Assembly: GCA_002751075.1 (NCBI GenBank)
Contig: NAOQ01000046.1
Location: forward strand, 84,928 to 136,145
Length of the DNA: 51,218 nt
Source of the DNA: Ichthyophonus hoferi
Lineage: Eukaryota > Opisthokonta > Ichthyosporea > Ichthyophonida > Ichthyophonidae
Reading direction: 5' to 3'
The notes below the pieces were generated by a model that searched no databases, was not told the DNA's origin, and saw only the letters and a list, made by a program, of their open reading frames with translations. The position numbers were made by a program, and so were the translations under genes. Numbering within the stretch: position 1 is the first letter of the stretch; each line of letters opens with the position of its first letter. Below are positions 1-12,100 of the stretch, piece by piece.

Positions 1-535
1 TGAGCCATTCTATTTTAAGTGTTTTATGATTAAGACTACAATCGTGATTAGCCATCTTGTAACAGTGATTAATTAATAATTTGTCAATCATGCCTGATGC
101 GCTTGTTACAAAAACTTCGGTTGATTTACAAGTGAAATGGTATGGTAAAGCTCATACGACCCGTAGTGTTGGATGTATAACCAGGATAGTCATAACATAT
201 TTTGGGCAATTCTTTTTATTATAAAGGAATTACATATATATGATCTCTTGAAAATTACGATTTTTTTTTCAACTTATTTGTTCTCTTTTGAATCGGGAAA
301 ATTATCTTCAAATCTATCATTTGGATTGAAAACTCCTATAAATGCTTATAACTATATAACTAAATACATAAAATAAATAAATACCTAAAATAAGTAACTA
401 TTTCTGCTTTAACAATTTCCTATTTGAATCTAAGTAGTTTGGCATACATGCACTTTATCGTCATGAAAATACATGTTAATAAAACCAGTATCTGTTGTAC
501 GTACTTAGTTCTAATAATAATTCATACGTCTCTAT
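1..535. other. AT-rich flank without a recognisable gene
   Basis: I see no convincing coding sequence here. The only open frame of note (173-376, +) is low in complexity and matches no family I know. The stretch is the 3' flank of the lyase gene that ends at 536. Confidence 0.5.
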
Positions 536-1441
536 CTATTTAGCACATATAAGGATGTCACTAAAAAATACATACATATCTTCTGATGGGGCCCAAGTTA
601 TGTTGTTACCACCAAAGAATGTAGAGAAATGAAACTTGTCAATACCAAGTTTCCTAGTAGAGCGCCATTTTACATTATTTTGAGATAGCACCTCCTTGCC
701 GTCCATCCATGCTTTAATCTTGCCGTTAGAATATTTGGGATTATTCAGCTCTACCAACTGGGCTACTTGCATCCAAGTTTGCTGTGGTGCCGTTACGTTC
801 CACATCATATCGTCACCCCAAGGTCCTGCCATATTTGCATGGTAGACGTAGCTCATGAGTTTCCCCTCTTCTCTCCACATAATACGATCACTGAAACCAT
901 CAAAGCCATTAGGAAGCCTGCCTCCTGAGTTGCATGTACCACCACAAACACCAGGAAGCTTGCCACCGAGAGCCCACTCAAAATTCTTCAATTTCCCACC
1001 AAATTTTAGTTTCATGCTGTAATAAACTGTACTGAAAGACTTACCCAACTTCGACTTGAAACTTAGAGGGCAATTAAAACCTACACAACCGGCATGATAA
1101 GCTTTGTGTTTGATCCTAAGCACACGGCTACCTTGTGCCTCTTCGACAATTTCAGCAGTGCTCAGATCGCCTTCAGCAAAAGTCATAAAATCGGTCCTAA
1201 GCATATGTTTCTTATAGTTTCCGGAAGGCCATCGGTTGAAGTTACTGCGTAGGACCTCATTCATGCCATCGGGGCAAGTACTGTTGACTCTCAATACTTC
1301 TAGGCTCCTTTGGACCGATTTCGATTCATTCCAGCTTAGTACGGTATGACCAAGAACATCCAATAGCTCTGTGTATACTACGAGTGCTACGAGTGCTATG
1401 AGGGCTAGGCTTGCCGCAAATATATGATGTTTACAGACCAT
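536..1441 (-). CDS. Polysaccharide lyase family 14-like protein
   Basis: A single-exon gene of 301 aa starting at ATG 1441-1439 and ending in TAG at 536-538. Residues 7-23 form a hydrophobic segment suited to a signal peptide or signal anchor, so the rest should be secreted or luminal. The body carries the pattern of the PL14 beta-jelly-roll lyases: GGKLPGVCGG (159-168), FDGFSDRIMWR (180-190) followed by SYVYH (197-201), WMQVAQLVELNNP (223-235) with NGKIKAWMDGKEV (239-251), and the C-terminal strand FFGGNNITWAPSEDMY (275-290). Family members cut uronic-acid polymers such as alginate or glucuronan by beta-elimination. The exact substrate cannot be read from sequence. The family call rests on recognised motifs, not on a database search. 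The gene has no introns, unlike most others in the window, and a TATA-like box lies 72-79 bp upstream. Confidence 0.8.
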   Translation of the reverse strand: MVCKHHIFAASLALIALVALVVYTELLDVLGHTVLSWNESKSVQRSLEVLRVNSTCPDGMNEVLRSNFNRWPSGNYKKHMLRTDFMTFAEGDLSTAEIVEEAQGSRVLRIKHKAYHAGCVGFNCPLSFKSKLGKSFSTVYYSMKLKFGGKLKNFEWALGGKLPGVCGGTCNSGGRLPNGFDGFSDRIMWREEGKLMSYVYHANMAGPWGDDMMWNVTAPQQTWMQVAQLVELNNPKYSNGKIKAWMDGKEVLSQNNVKWRSTRKLGIDKFHFSTFFGGNNITWAPSEDMYVFFSDILICAK

Positions 1442-1502
1442 TTGACACTATCACTATCGGCGACCACAAAAAATGATTTAGGGGAAGTATTGCCACCTTC
1501 CG

Positions 1503-1701
1503 CAATGTTGTATATTTATATGGTGTCTTCAATACATAACATTGAATTGCGATTGTATGATGTACTACAATGTCATATATTTATATAGTTTCTTCAATAG
1601 ACACTCTAGATTATAATGATCGCAAGATGTACTGCAATGTTGTACATTTATATAGTTTCTTCAATAGACACTTTAGATTAAGCTTGTATAATGCATTACT
1701 A
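1503..1701. repeat. Three tandem copies of a ~66-bp unit
   Basis: Copies begin near 1503, 1568 and 1635. Each starts CAATGT and carries an ATTTATAT...TCTTCAATA core. The array lies directly upstream of the lyase start, and its first copy contains the TATA-like box, so it overlaps the presumed promoter. Confidence 0.75.
1513..1520 (-). promoter_or_regulatory. TATA box of the lyase gene
   Basis: On the minus strand this reads TATAAATA, 72-79 bp before the ATG at 1441. The spacing allows a 5'UTR of about 40 nt. The assignment is by motif and position only; such words are common in AT-rich DNA. Confidence 0.4.
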
Positions 1702-4017
1702 CCGAAACTGTTAAGCGGTAGATATAAAAATAAAAAAAGCACCTATTCATCACAAGATAGATTCGCTATGCTTATAGGCCTAAATATAAAATTAACACCC
1801 AATAACAAAACAAAAATGCACAAGGAGGTTAAAAAATCAAAACAAACGTTCTTGTTGGTTGAACCGTGTAAGCATAAACCAATCACAGGCTTCTTCGAGT
1901 GTCTCACCATTGTACAAACTCGACCAAAATCTAAAAGTAAATGAATATGCACCAACCTTCCTTATCCCTTGATTGAAAATGCTAAATATGTGTAGAATAG
2001 TAAACACTAGCCTAATTTGAGTGTCCATTTATTTTAATAGCTAATTTAGAGGTAAAATAGAGCTTTCATGTGTGGCTAAGTATATTGTGTATACAAAAAA
2101 CCCAAGTTTGATCAACATAACTCTTCTGTCTTCATATATATTGAAAGGAATTCGTATGAAAGTATCTCTACAAAGATTGAAAGATCTCCATCCTCTTTGA
2201 AACTATAAAATTGTAAAATTATAAATTTCTATGATTGCAGACTTCCAACAATATTTCAATTTTAAAGTACTGGTTTGAACTGTTTATTCAAACGGAAAAA
2301 AATACAATGAACTGGAATATAATTTACACCTTATTTTTTATCATATCATAGTAGTAAGTAGTTTATTGGTTTACAAATATATGTTTTTCAAATTTCAAAA
2401 AGGTTATATATCATTTGAAGAGTTAGAAGAAACTTTATGACTTGTCGCAGCCTTGATCCAGAATCTTTTACCTAGCGGGTGGTGGCTGAGATAATATGAG
2501 GTTTTGTAAAGTTGTTTTGTACATTACCTTGGTGTCACTTTGAAGCTGGAGATGTTTATAGTTCAAATGTAGATTTGAAGACAGTGTGTAGATGTAATTG
2601 TGAGGAATCTGATATTTCAGTTTGGCTAAGAAGCTGTTTTTTAATTTTTCAAATTATTGAGCGTGGTTGGAGGCTCACTAGCGGAGTCTTTGGATCATTT
2701 TTTCTATACGAGACCCTTTATGAGTGGTCTCGTTAATGTTATTATTTGGTTCCGATTATGGAGATCTACCTGTAGCTACTTCTAAATCTTATAATAAGCA
2801 TTAATTATTTTTTCGTGATAGTAGTAAGCCAAGTAAAATACATCATTCAATTCTTTATTTCTGTCAAAGATAACGTGGTCATAATGATTAGAGATAAGTA
2901 CAAAATAATACCTAAAGTTGACCTACAGGAAATTTAATCTAGAAAGTACGATCCTGCGACTAAATATTGTTAAGCCATTTCAGTTAGTATGTTTCAAATA
3001 TTACCATCGCAGTGGTTGCATGCTACAATAGCCTCTGTGGCTTTACCACTTTTTTACTGTTTACTGAATGACAAAAAATCCGCTATGAATATACATGCTT
3101 TAAATAATATAATAAATTAAAATATAATTAGTAAATAGATCCTGATAAGATAGTACAGCTTCGTTCCCAACCAAGCAAACGAGACGAGATAAGATTAGAA
3201 AATTCTAGTGGGTACCTGGTATCTTTTCTTACATCATTAGCCCAACGATAAGAATCTTTCTTACAATCGGTCCCGTTTACAATAATGAATACAACTGTAC
3301 GGATGTTAATCAAAATTAACACACGCGATAAGCAAAGTTCGGCTATGAAGGTCCCTGCTCATCTTACATATTATAGATCCTAGTATTAAATGGCCAAACA
3401 GAATGCCTTATTATAAGTCGGTGGAAGCAACTAACGTAACTGACAATTGATTGGTTAAAGTTATTGCTACAATACATTGTACGGTATTTCGCGAGTCAAA
3501 CCAAGTTATCTACCAGTACAAAGATCTGTCTCACTTTCAATTGGATCAGCTGCCAAAAATAATATATTGTATCAGAGTTAAAATACGAAGTAAGTATTAC
3601 TCACCTGTTAATATATTAAAACATTAATTGGATATTCAAACATTGTATAAAATAATATTATAAGAAGTTATTATCAAAATTGTAAACGCACATCTAATCC
3701 CTAGAGCAAGAAATTACTTTTTCTAAACATGTTATGTAAGTTCACGCCATCAACAACGTTATTGGCCCAACGAATAGTAATCGATTTATTCTGATCGGAA
3801 TCGATTAACCAATTTCAACTTGAAAAATAATGAAAGACAATCCAGTAAAAAAGCAAGTGCTGGGCCTAGCTTTGCTTATCTTGGAAACTTAACTACAAGT
3901 TCTGTTTTATATAGTATTTATATATTCTTCTTTTTCTACTTGCATAGATAAGGATAATATTTACTATAAAACTATTCCTTAATCATCACCTACTTCTATA
4001 CCTAGAGGAGCAAGAAT
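1702..4017. other. Intergenic AT-rich DNA
   Basis: Only short overlapping open frames (for example 1743-1955 - and 2512-2736 +) without family motifs or convincing splice structure. I see no RNA gene. Confidence 0.5.
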
Positions 4018-4278
4018 ATGGAACCCGTCCCAGATTCTGAATCTAATAGGGATATCAGCGAAACTACCCGAAAGGGATCTCGCACAGAACAATGGAGTCA
4101 AGACTCAGCTGGAGGCATAGTCATCACCGACGTCTCCAATCACACTCAGGTGCAATTTTCCAGATTTCAGAAGAGGCTGCTTAGCCAAACTGAGATCCAT
4201 GATTCCTTGCAGTTACAGTACTTGTCGGATATAAATTGTGATAATTGTTCCTTTTCTTCTTCTTGTGAGCATATTTAG
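4018..4278 (+). CDS. Possible first exon or short ORF, unknown
   Basis: An 86-codon open frame starting at ATG 4018. Its first ~70 codons are richer in GC than the surroundings and give a polar Ser/Thr/Gln-rich peptide (MEPVPDSESNRDISETTRKG at the start), unlike the Phe/Ile/Tyr-rich translations of non-coding DNA here. It matches no family I recognise. It could be the cytosolic N-terminus of a multi-exon gene or a pseudogene remnant. A second protein-like stretch lies at about 4710-4850 (+), but I could not join the two by splice sites. Confidence 0.3.
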   Translation: MEPVPDSESNRDISETTRKGSRTEQWSQDSAGGIVITDVSNHTQVQFSRFQKRLLSQTEIHDSLQLQYLSDINCDNCSFSSSCEHI

Positions 4279-5705
4279 TGACTTCAATATTATTACTGAT
4301 TGCTTACGTTTTATCTCATGTAGTCAATCACGTTTGTTTGATTTGAAAAAACAAAGGGCTTACAATAACTTCATTGGGTCAACTACCATACTTAAATTTG
4401 TGGCGGAGAAAGTACACGAGAAGATAAATAATGCTGTATTCAACGTTATGGTAGACAAAAAAAAAGGAAAGAAACCCCTTTTAAGAGTCCTTATAAATAT
4501 ATTACTTACAATATTTTAGCCCTTTTGATGGCTAGTAATTATAAACCATCATAAACAATAAAGAAAAACACGAGGAGTCCATATATATATTGTAAAATAC
4601 CACGGAAATAACCATTTCTTACGTGCACCTATGTTGAATGATTACGGTAACGTAATTAATGTAAATAAAATAATATCACAGAAAATAAGCAAATGTTTAA
4701 CCACAATGGCACATACAGATTTTTGCTATTATACAATCTACGGTAGTCCTATTGACTCGTCCATGGGTTTTGGGGACTCCAATCGGGTATTATTTAGAAG
4801 GGTCTCTTTCTGGGCTAACAATAGGGGAAGTCTTGACTTTGATCCGTTTTCAATAAAAGGTTGAGACGGGTGTGATGTAAGAGAAGACGTGCATGATGGT
4901 TCTATCCTAAGATATCTATAGCAGTCATCTATCAATTGTGGAGTGATTTCTACCTAAATACGCTTAAGTGCAATTGTGGTAATAGCACAGTGTGAACGAT
5001 CAGTGAGAAGTACTAAGGCTAAGTTTATGTAATAATTGTTATTAATATCAAAAAGAATTAAACAGTTCTATGTATTCTCAATAGGAGAAATATCTAAACA
5101 CTAACGATTATGTTCCATCAACGGATTATCAGTGGCATATAGCATAAAGTTAGACTAACTAATTGGTATTGGCGATTCATACCATAAAAACATTAACATG
5201 TATCTTAGTATAAAAGCCTGGTTATCATAGTTAAGTTGTTATGAGGCTGCCAACTCTAATCATGCTTTGCTTTTAGGGGGAAGCTTTTTTTTTCAACATT
5301 AAACAGATAGCATGATATCTTCGGATGCATATATTCCCTGCAAGGAATTTTCATCAATAAGAACATGTAATTTGATTACATATTTTTAAAGCAATTGCAA
5401 TAAAAATTCACTTGCATTATTAATCTGGCACCCTTACGAATGAACTGATGATGTTTAACTTTCAACAGTTATGAAAGCCTCAGAATTCCTATCTGACCCC
5501 CTAGGGATTTAAAACCTCATGACAGTTCTCTTAAGCTTCTGCATCTTTATTATTTTAATTGAAAAAAATATTCTATCGCCAACGGAGAAGCACAGCTTCC
5601 AATTAGCACATGTATTTAAAATGACAAACACATGATACTCACAAATGGCAAAAAGAAAAAACGAAGTGGTTATTTACAATATACTAATACTTTTAGGTAC
5701 GCGCT
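4279..5705. other. Intergenic, with a coding-like patch near 4710-4850
   Basis: One plus-strand frame around 4710-4850 reads as a hydrophobic peptide containing RPWVLGTPIGYYLEG and then meets a stop. It may be a fossil exon of a membrane protein. The rest shows no gene. Confidence 0.3.
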
Positions 5706-7223
5706 CTAATACGTTGTAGGGCATGTCATTAATGAAAACATCACTGACTGGAGCCAATTTCCTCCTGTGTGATAGCCGCCAGTCTCGCATTTACCCGTGA
5801 GGTCGGTCTCAACTCCACCCTTAGGAAGAGTGGCCTGTTTTAACCAATCGACTAGGGAAATTCTGGGTTTCTTCTGCCAGAAATGCTCGGCTTCCGCCCT
5901 AATTTCAGTTGTGTAGAAGCGATCGAAGCAAGTAAAACAATGGTACATAGAGTTTATAAGATAAGGTGCAAAGTTATTGGGCTTAGAATATGATTTGTAC
6001 ATGCCCACAACAGCGTTGTAGAAATCATCTGGTGCCAATATGCTACGTGGTGGAGGAATGCTCTCGAGGGCACACTGAGGCGCATCGGCTTTCACCATCT
6101 CAGATCCATCACCAAGAGTGATGGAAACAGCATCATAGAACAATGTCTGAATGACATCAGCCTTGGATTGAACGGCAAGGTAAGATACATTGGAATATAT
6201 CTGGTGAAGTGCATTTGTCATCTCGCAGAAATACATGGTTCCATTTTTAACTTTATCCAACAAGGGTGCGGGCAACTTTTGTGTGAAAGGGGCACGGGTA
6301 ATACCATATACATCAAACATTTTAGCTTGAGATGCGGGGAAGATGCCAGCGTAACTGTCTGCAACAACGGCCGTCACTGGAGGAACTGCATTGCCTGCAT
6401 ACATATCGCCAATAAAACCACCCCACAGTTCAGCAGCAATAGCACCGGCTGAGCATCCCATAACAACAAGCTTGTCAGGTTCAGGAATATTCTGTTTAAT
6501 CCATGACAATGCAGCCATAGTGTTGTCCTTACCTGCTTGTCTAATCACAACAGGCGCTCCCCCTTCGGCGATATTTTCGTACGTATGTTTGGTATCACCA
6601 ACATGCACATCACCAGAGCAGTAACTAATAGAAACAATAGTATAGTCAGCAAATGGGTTTTTAGGGTTGCTCTTGTCAAACACCCCGTGATAAGGACCCT
6701 GGACAACCTCTGGACTACGAGATGCAAGCACCTTATTACCGTAGCAGCTACCAATTCCATTAGTCTCATTTGACCAGCATGCTCCACCACCGGCAAAATA
6801 GATAAGCAAACCTTTGCTATTACCCGGAATCACCTGGAAATAAAAGGGTGTGGTGGAGTTAAGGCACTGTGTGTTCTGACCAGGGTAAATGACAGTATTT
6901 TCATTGCTCTTGATCTTTGCCATTGAGCAATCTCCGTTCTTCATGTCGCAGGCAGGAACCTTAATGGGTGTGGGAGGACCCCTATGAAAACTGTATCCAG
7001 ATATTTTTGCAAGTTCTTCTTTTGCTTCTTTTGTTAACCAAGATGTCTTATCTGATATCCAAGATCCTAATTTGGACAACCATTCTATGTCTCTGGTATG
7101 CCGAAATCGAATCTCATTGGCAAGGCTGTCTTCAACACTCATCGCATTAGTCATGCTAAAGGCGCTAATGGCGCCCATAACACAAACGGTCATGCGAAGT
7201 GGTGAACTGTTTCTTGGCAACAT
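5706..7223 (-). CDS. Pectin acetylesterase/Notum-family carboxylesterase
   Basis: A single-exon gene of 505 aa. I take ATG 7223-7221 (MLPRNSSPLRM) as the start because the frame upstream lacks an earlier ATG. Residues 11-28 are hydrophobic and suit a signal peptide. Family hallmarks follow: the oxyanion region FAGGGACW (143-150), YCSGDVHVGD (201-210), and the nucleophile elbow VVMGCSAGA with Ser258. Asp356 in QSKADVIQ and His428 in SMYHCF are the likely remaining members of the catalytic triad. The family removes acyl groups from extracellular sugar polymers (plant pectin acetylesterases) or from proteins (Notum). In a microbe next to a lyase gene, polysaccharide deacetylation is the simpler guess. 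The stop is TAA at 5706-5708. Length is somewhat above the usual ~400 aa, due to an N-terminal extension of about 80 residues. Confidence 0.88.
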   Translation of the reverse strand: MLPRNSSPLRMTVCVMGAISAFSMTNAMSVEDSLANEIRFRHTRDIEWLSKLGSWISDKTSWLTKEAKEELAKISGYSFHRGPPTPIKVPACDMKNGDCSMAKIKSNENTVIYPGQNTQCLNSTTPFYFQVIPGNSKGLLIYFAGGGACWSNETNGIGSCYGNKVLASRSPEVVQGPYHGVFDKSNPKNPFADYTIVSISYCSGDVHVGDTKHTYENIAEGGAPVVIRQAGKDNTMAALSWIKQNIPEPDKLVVMGCSAGAIAAELWGGFIGDMYAGNAVPPVTAVVADSYAGIFPASQAKMFDVYGITRAPFTQKLPAPLLDKVKNGTMYFCEMTNALHQIYSNVSYLAVQSKADVIQTLFYDAVSITLGDGSEMVKADAPQCALESIPPPRSILAPDDFYNAVVGMYKSYSKPNNFAPYLINSMYHCFTCFDRFYTTEIRAEAEHFWQKKPRISLVDWLKQATLPKGGVETDLTGKCETGGYHTGGNWLQSVMFSLMTCPTTY

Positions 7224-7283
7224 ATTCAAAGGACATAAATCAAAACCATAACAATATTCTTCTGAATGAATTGAACTGGTTAC

Positions 7284-7292
7284 TTTATATAT
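7284..7292 (-). promoter_or_regulatory. TATA box of the acetylesterase gene
   Basis: On the minus strand the sequence is ACACGTATATATAAAG, about 60 bp before the ATG at 7223. The ACACGTATA part recurs at the matching place upstream of the MFS carrier gene (near 28190). Confidence 0.5.
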
Positions 7293-9111
7293 ACGTGTGA
7301 TGCTTCTCTCGAGCCTCTCTGATACGTTAGCGAAGGCAATAGAATACCTAAGTCAGTCATTAGATACAACCTATAGGGGATGGAGACAACGCGAAAAAAT
7401 ATCACACATTCCTACTACCTTATATTTTAATAATTGGCTGGAAATGTAATATAATTTTATGATATTCTATAGAATGGCATACCTATTCATGTGAATATTA
7501 TATATAAAGTCTTTTTTTCATTTAAGTTTTTTTTTTGTTAATTTAAAATACTAAAATAATAACTATTATTTATGAAATAAAATTTCAAATATTATTCAAA
7601 CTAATTTTTATTGTTTGTTTTTTTTTTTGATTAAAATTTCTATATAAATATTCTAGCATAAATATAACTATATTTACAGCAAGCGCCTGATTGAATTAAG
7701 CTATTGGAGTAAATTTAACCATCTCTATCTTATAACTAACGATCCCTACTGGACATCTATTATTAGCTAATACTAACTGTACTAAAGTATGTAAACCCAG
7801 CTTATATTCTGTCTTGTAGTTAACAATCTCTATTGAACATCTATTATGAGCTAATACAAACTGTACCAAAGTATGCAAACCCAGATTATATTATGTCCTG
7901 TGACTAACAATCCCTACTGAACGTCTCTTATTAGCTAATACAAACTCTACTAAAGAATGTAAACCCAGTTTACATTTTAATAGAGTTGGTATGCATTTTT
8001 GTTTATAAACGTACACGTGCGTACTTCCTAATTATTTGGTTGAACCAGCACGAATCAGGTTCCCATGTTATGTTGATTATAGTAATATAATGCAATTTGA
8101 ATCCGATCCTCTGGGCTCAATCGGCTGATTGTATCTGAAGACTGATTCTTTGTATGAGGTCAAGATATCTTCTGCTTCTGGGTCTGGTGTATCTGTCTGG
8201 TAGTCGATAATAGTGTTGAAATTGGGATCTAAGTATTTGTGGGGTATTTTCTGTGTCGACAGAAAGTGAGGCTCTGTTCTCATTGGCGACTCCAGTCATA
8301 TCTGGAATGTAATTGTCTGGATGACGTTTCCTAGGATTGTTAATTATTGCTTACGTTAGACTCCTCGGAGTTTAACAATATGTGACTTATCTCGCTGCAA
8401 ACTAAAACAATCGATGTGGTGACACCAATGATAATTCTTATTTATTACAGTTACACAAATTGATCTCATACCCAAAACAATATTTATGTATTATGGTGGC
8501 ATGAATCGATCTCACACACAAAGCAATATTTATGTTGATTATTTATAGTAAACATTTTTGCTAATGTTAGTGCTGTATTTATATATTATACCTCCTGTCA
8601 ATATGACTCATCTTATTGGCTTTAAGTGGTTTAGGTAAAGCTCTAAGAATAGATTGAATTCCAGCATGAACGATTCAAAACTGTTAAATTATTGGCTAAA
8701 TCTATGATTCCCGTTTAATCAGTTATCTCAATTTTGCTGAATAATGTATTGTTCATTAACACCAACCTGTTTTTATTGGTACCCGGCATATTTGCGCCAG
8801 TCTTTTTTAATCTCAAATAACCTCTTTTAGGTATTAATTAACCAGCCAATGTGCGATGCTATGTCAAATAACACAAGTAGGTCACCAATAAGGTGCAAAG
8901 GCAATCAGTTCTGACTAACAAGAAAGGGGTATTAAAAATTAACATTCAATACAAATGATCCCGGTCAAGTTTGTATAATATACGATAGTACATAATTTCA
9001 TAAAGATTATTAACTCCAAGATAGCAAAAAAATAAGTTAGAAATATCAAAAGAAAAAGATGAAATAAAAGCTAGGAATACCACGATTACTACCAGGCAAT
9101 AATTACACTGA
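7293..9111. other. Intergenic between esterase and TLDc gene
   Basis: Contains the 84-bp tandem repeats at 7717-7968. A segment at about 8077-8340 translates on the minus strand into polar, protein-like peptides in more than one frame (for example KRHPDNYIPDMTGVANENRA). I cannot assign it to a family or find a consistent exon structure, and it may be a pseudogene. Confidence 0.4.
7717..7968. repeat. Three tandem copies of an 84-bp unit
   Basis: Copies span 7717-7800, 7801-7884 and 7885-7968, each ending AAACCCAG plus two bases. The period is exactly 84, a multiple of three. On the minus strand two copies stay open and read as a 28-residue repeat beginning LGLHTLVQ. The third copy holds a stop. 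Confidence 0.85.
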
Positions 9112-12100
9112 CTATACCCCCCACACCTCGATCCCACTGATTTTGAAGTAACTTCTATCCGAGAGAGGCCCCTCTGAGAAAGTTTTGCAATCATCAGCAT
9201 GTCCCAGGGTCAATGAATCATCTATCCACAAACCATAGCGTCCATTACTTAGTCCCATATGTAGACATGATTTCTCTGCCATCATAAAATACTCGTTCTG
9301 GCCAGTCCACTTATGTAGTTTAAAGGTTGGTTTCATATTAAAAAGGAAACTATGTCCTTTCCCTGTATGCCTATAGGTAGATTTTAACTGCCAGGAATCA
9401 GTGGTGAATGCACCAATTACGTTTTTAAGGTCGTCTTTAACCAATAGAATATTAGCAGTAACATGAGTGGCTTGCCCACATTTCCTATAGAGGGTCTGTA
9501 AGGACATGCCATCATAGTATGTACTGTATAATGGCTTCCAAGTGATAGCTCGGTAACGGTAGGGCAGATGATTGGCAACCTATAAGGATAAATGATCAAT
9601 CGATATGTTAATCAGTGAGTGGAATGTACGTTATCTGTAGGGATAGACTGAGACTGGTAGATAAGTAAGTAGTATAATATGCTTAAACATGATGTTTTAC
9701 AGGTATTTGTCGTATATAAGCGTAGAAAAATAGATGAAATAATGGAAGGGGGGTGGGGAATGGGGTCATGATTTAATGTCTTAGTTAAATCATTGGCCTC
9801 CTTATAATAACAGCATAATAACAGGTAATAGCACTGGCAAAATCAAACATATATATACGATAGAAAGCGAACAAATAACACAATTGAAAAGAGAATTAAT
9901 GATATATAAACGGATAGTAGTCAACTGTATATTACATCATTTTGAAAGACATTGGGGTCTTGTAGGGGTATTTTGTCATACAATAATACTATTGTAACTC
10001 TAATTCACTAAGCATTTAACTGAAATAGAATAGTAGTAGAAAAGCTACAGAAAGATGGTTGAGAAAAGAAATAGTTGGATGTGATTGCACATATGTAACG
10101 TTTTAATATGGTATCCTAACCAATCGATCACGTGGATTACATTTTAAAAAAATAATTGGAACTATGCTATACACATACATGCATACATATAATATAATTG
10201 ACACATTGTAATGAAGTATCCTAATCTATGGAACCATTCACTTATAATTAAAAAGTGAACTGATATATAGGTATGTATATAGGACATTAACTACTACACA
10301 TACATACATACCTATATTATACATAACATTAACTATATATATTTCTCAGAGTCCCAGCCAACATTCTACATTGATTCAATCCCTAATCACAATGTAATAA
10401 TAGCGTTCAGGGAATATTGTGTATAGTTATAATTACATATAAAATATAGGTCAAAATAGTTATAATCGCAATTAATTAGTTAGTTAATGCTGGGCTGTTC
10501 ATTGGCCTATATACAGCAGATTATATGTTATGGAGATACATATACCCACCTTTCTAGCTTCCTCATTGGTTATGATATGAGATTGGCCATCTAAGACAAT
10601 TATTTCCTCACATGTATCTACTGCTGTCAACCAGTCATCTGGCTGGTGCTCATCCACCAATGGCCCGGATACATTTTCTTCCTTATTTGGACCATCTATC
10701 TCTTCGAAGGGAGATTTTAATTGATGTTTTGTCTGGTTATTTCTGGTGGGAAGAATAAGATAATTAATGAGGCAGGTATATGGACACCTGGAATATAAAG
10801 TTTTCCAATTTATTGATTGGAAAATATAAATATATACATGAGTATATAAAATATAATACAACCAAACAAAATGGAATACTAGGTGTATTAAGCATAGGAA
10901 GAAATTAATTACTTGACTAGGGTGGGTGATTGTCTGACATTACTATTAAAGTTTTAAATTTAAATTTTGAAACGTAATAAAAGGACGCTTAATTAAGAGG
11001 CATTTGTATAGTTGCCGTTTTCTATACATACATTTAGGTATATATTATGCCCCGTAAAAAATAATAGTAATAATAATAACANNNNNNNNNNNNNNNNNNN
11101 NNNNNNNNNNNNNNNNNNNNNNNNNNNNNNNNNNNNNNNNNNNNNNTCAGAAGCATAGGAAGAAATTAATTACTTGACTAGGGTGGGTGATTGTCTGACA
11201 TTACTATTAAAGTTTTAAATTTAAATTTTGAAACGTAATAAAAGGACGCTTAATTAAGAGGCATTTGTATAGTTGCCGTTTTCTATACATACATTTAGGT
11301 ATATATTATGCCCCGTAAAAAATAATAGTAATAATAATAACAATAACCATACTAATAATAAAAATAATAAAAATACTAATCATAAAAATAATAACAATAC
11401 TAATAGTAATAACAAACATTATGTATCTTATATATATATTACAGTATATGAATAAACGATATATCCTTGTTCTCTTACACATCTGTAGCTGTAGTGGTGG
11501 ACGGGAGAGGGGATACTGTATACGCCAGAAGACTCGAGTAGAGCCATGATAAGTAGCTTTTTATAGGTGGAGTGGTCTAAGAGAGGGTTATGATTGGTTG
11601 GATGGATAAGTAAAATTTAAACATTGGTTAGTTTCTAGCTGTGTACGTATGAACAGAATTGGTCTAGAATTATAATAGTCTACTCTTATAATATTATACT
11701 ATAATATTATTACAGTATTCTATTATCATATTATTATTATATACTATCATATTATCAAACTATCCTACATACTTACAATCACACAGACATAATATAATAC
11801 ATATGTACTATCCCATTAACATCATACTGTACTGCCATGCCAAGTTCTTTCATAGATAGTGATATATAAACATCTCCAGCTTAATCCCAATACATGCCTA
11901 CAAAACAAAAATACATATTATTAATTAATTATTATTATTGTTGTGTAATGTATATCCAGACTAACAATAAAAAACAGTTAACGTGATATACTAGGACGTA
12001 AATCTTCCAGTCAATCTACACCAAACCAAAATATAACCAGACAATATGCATAACTATAAACTATAACCATAACATCAAAACACATAAACATATAGGAAAC

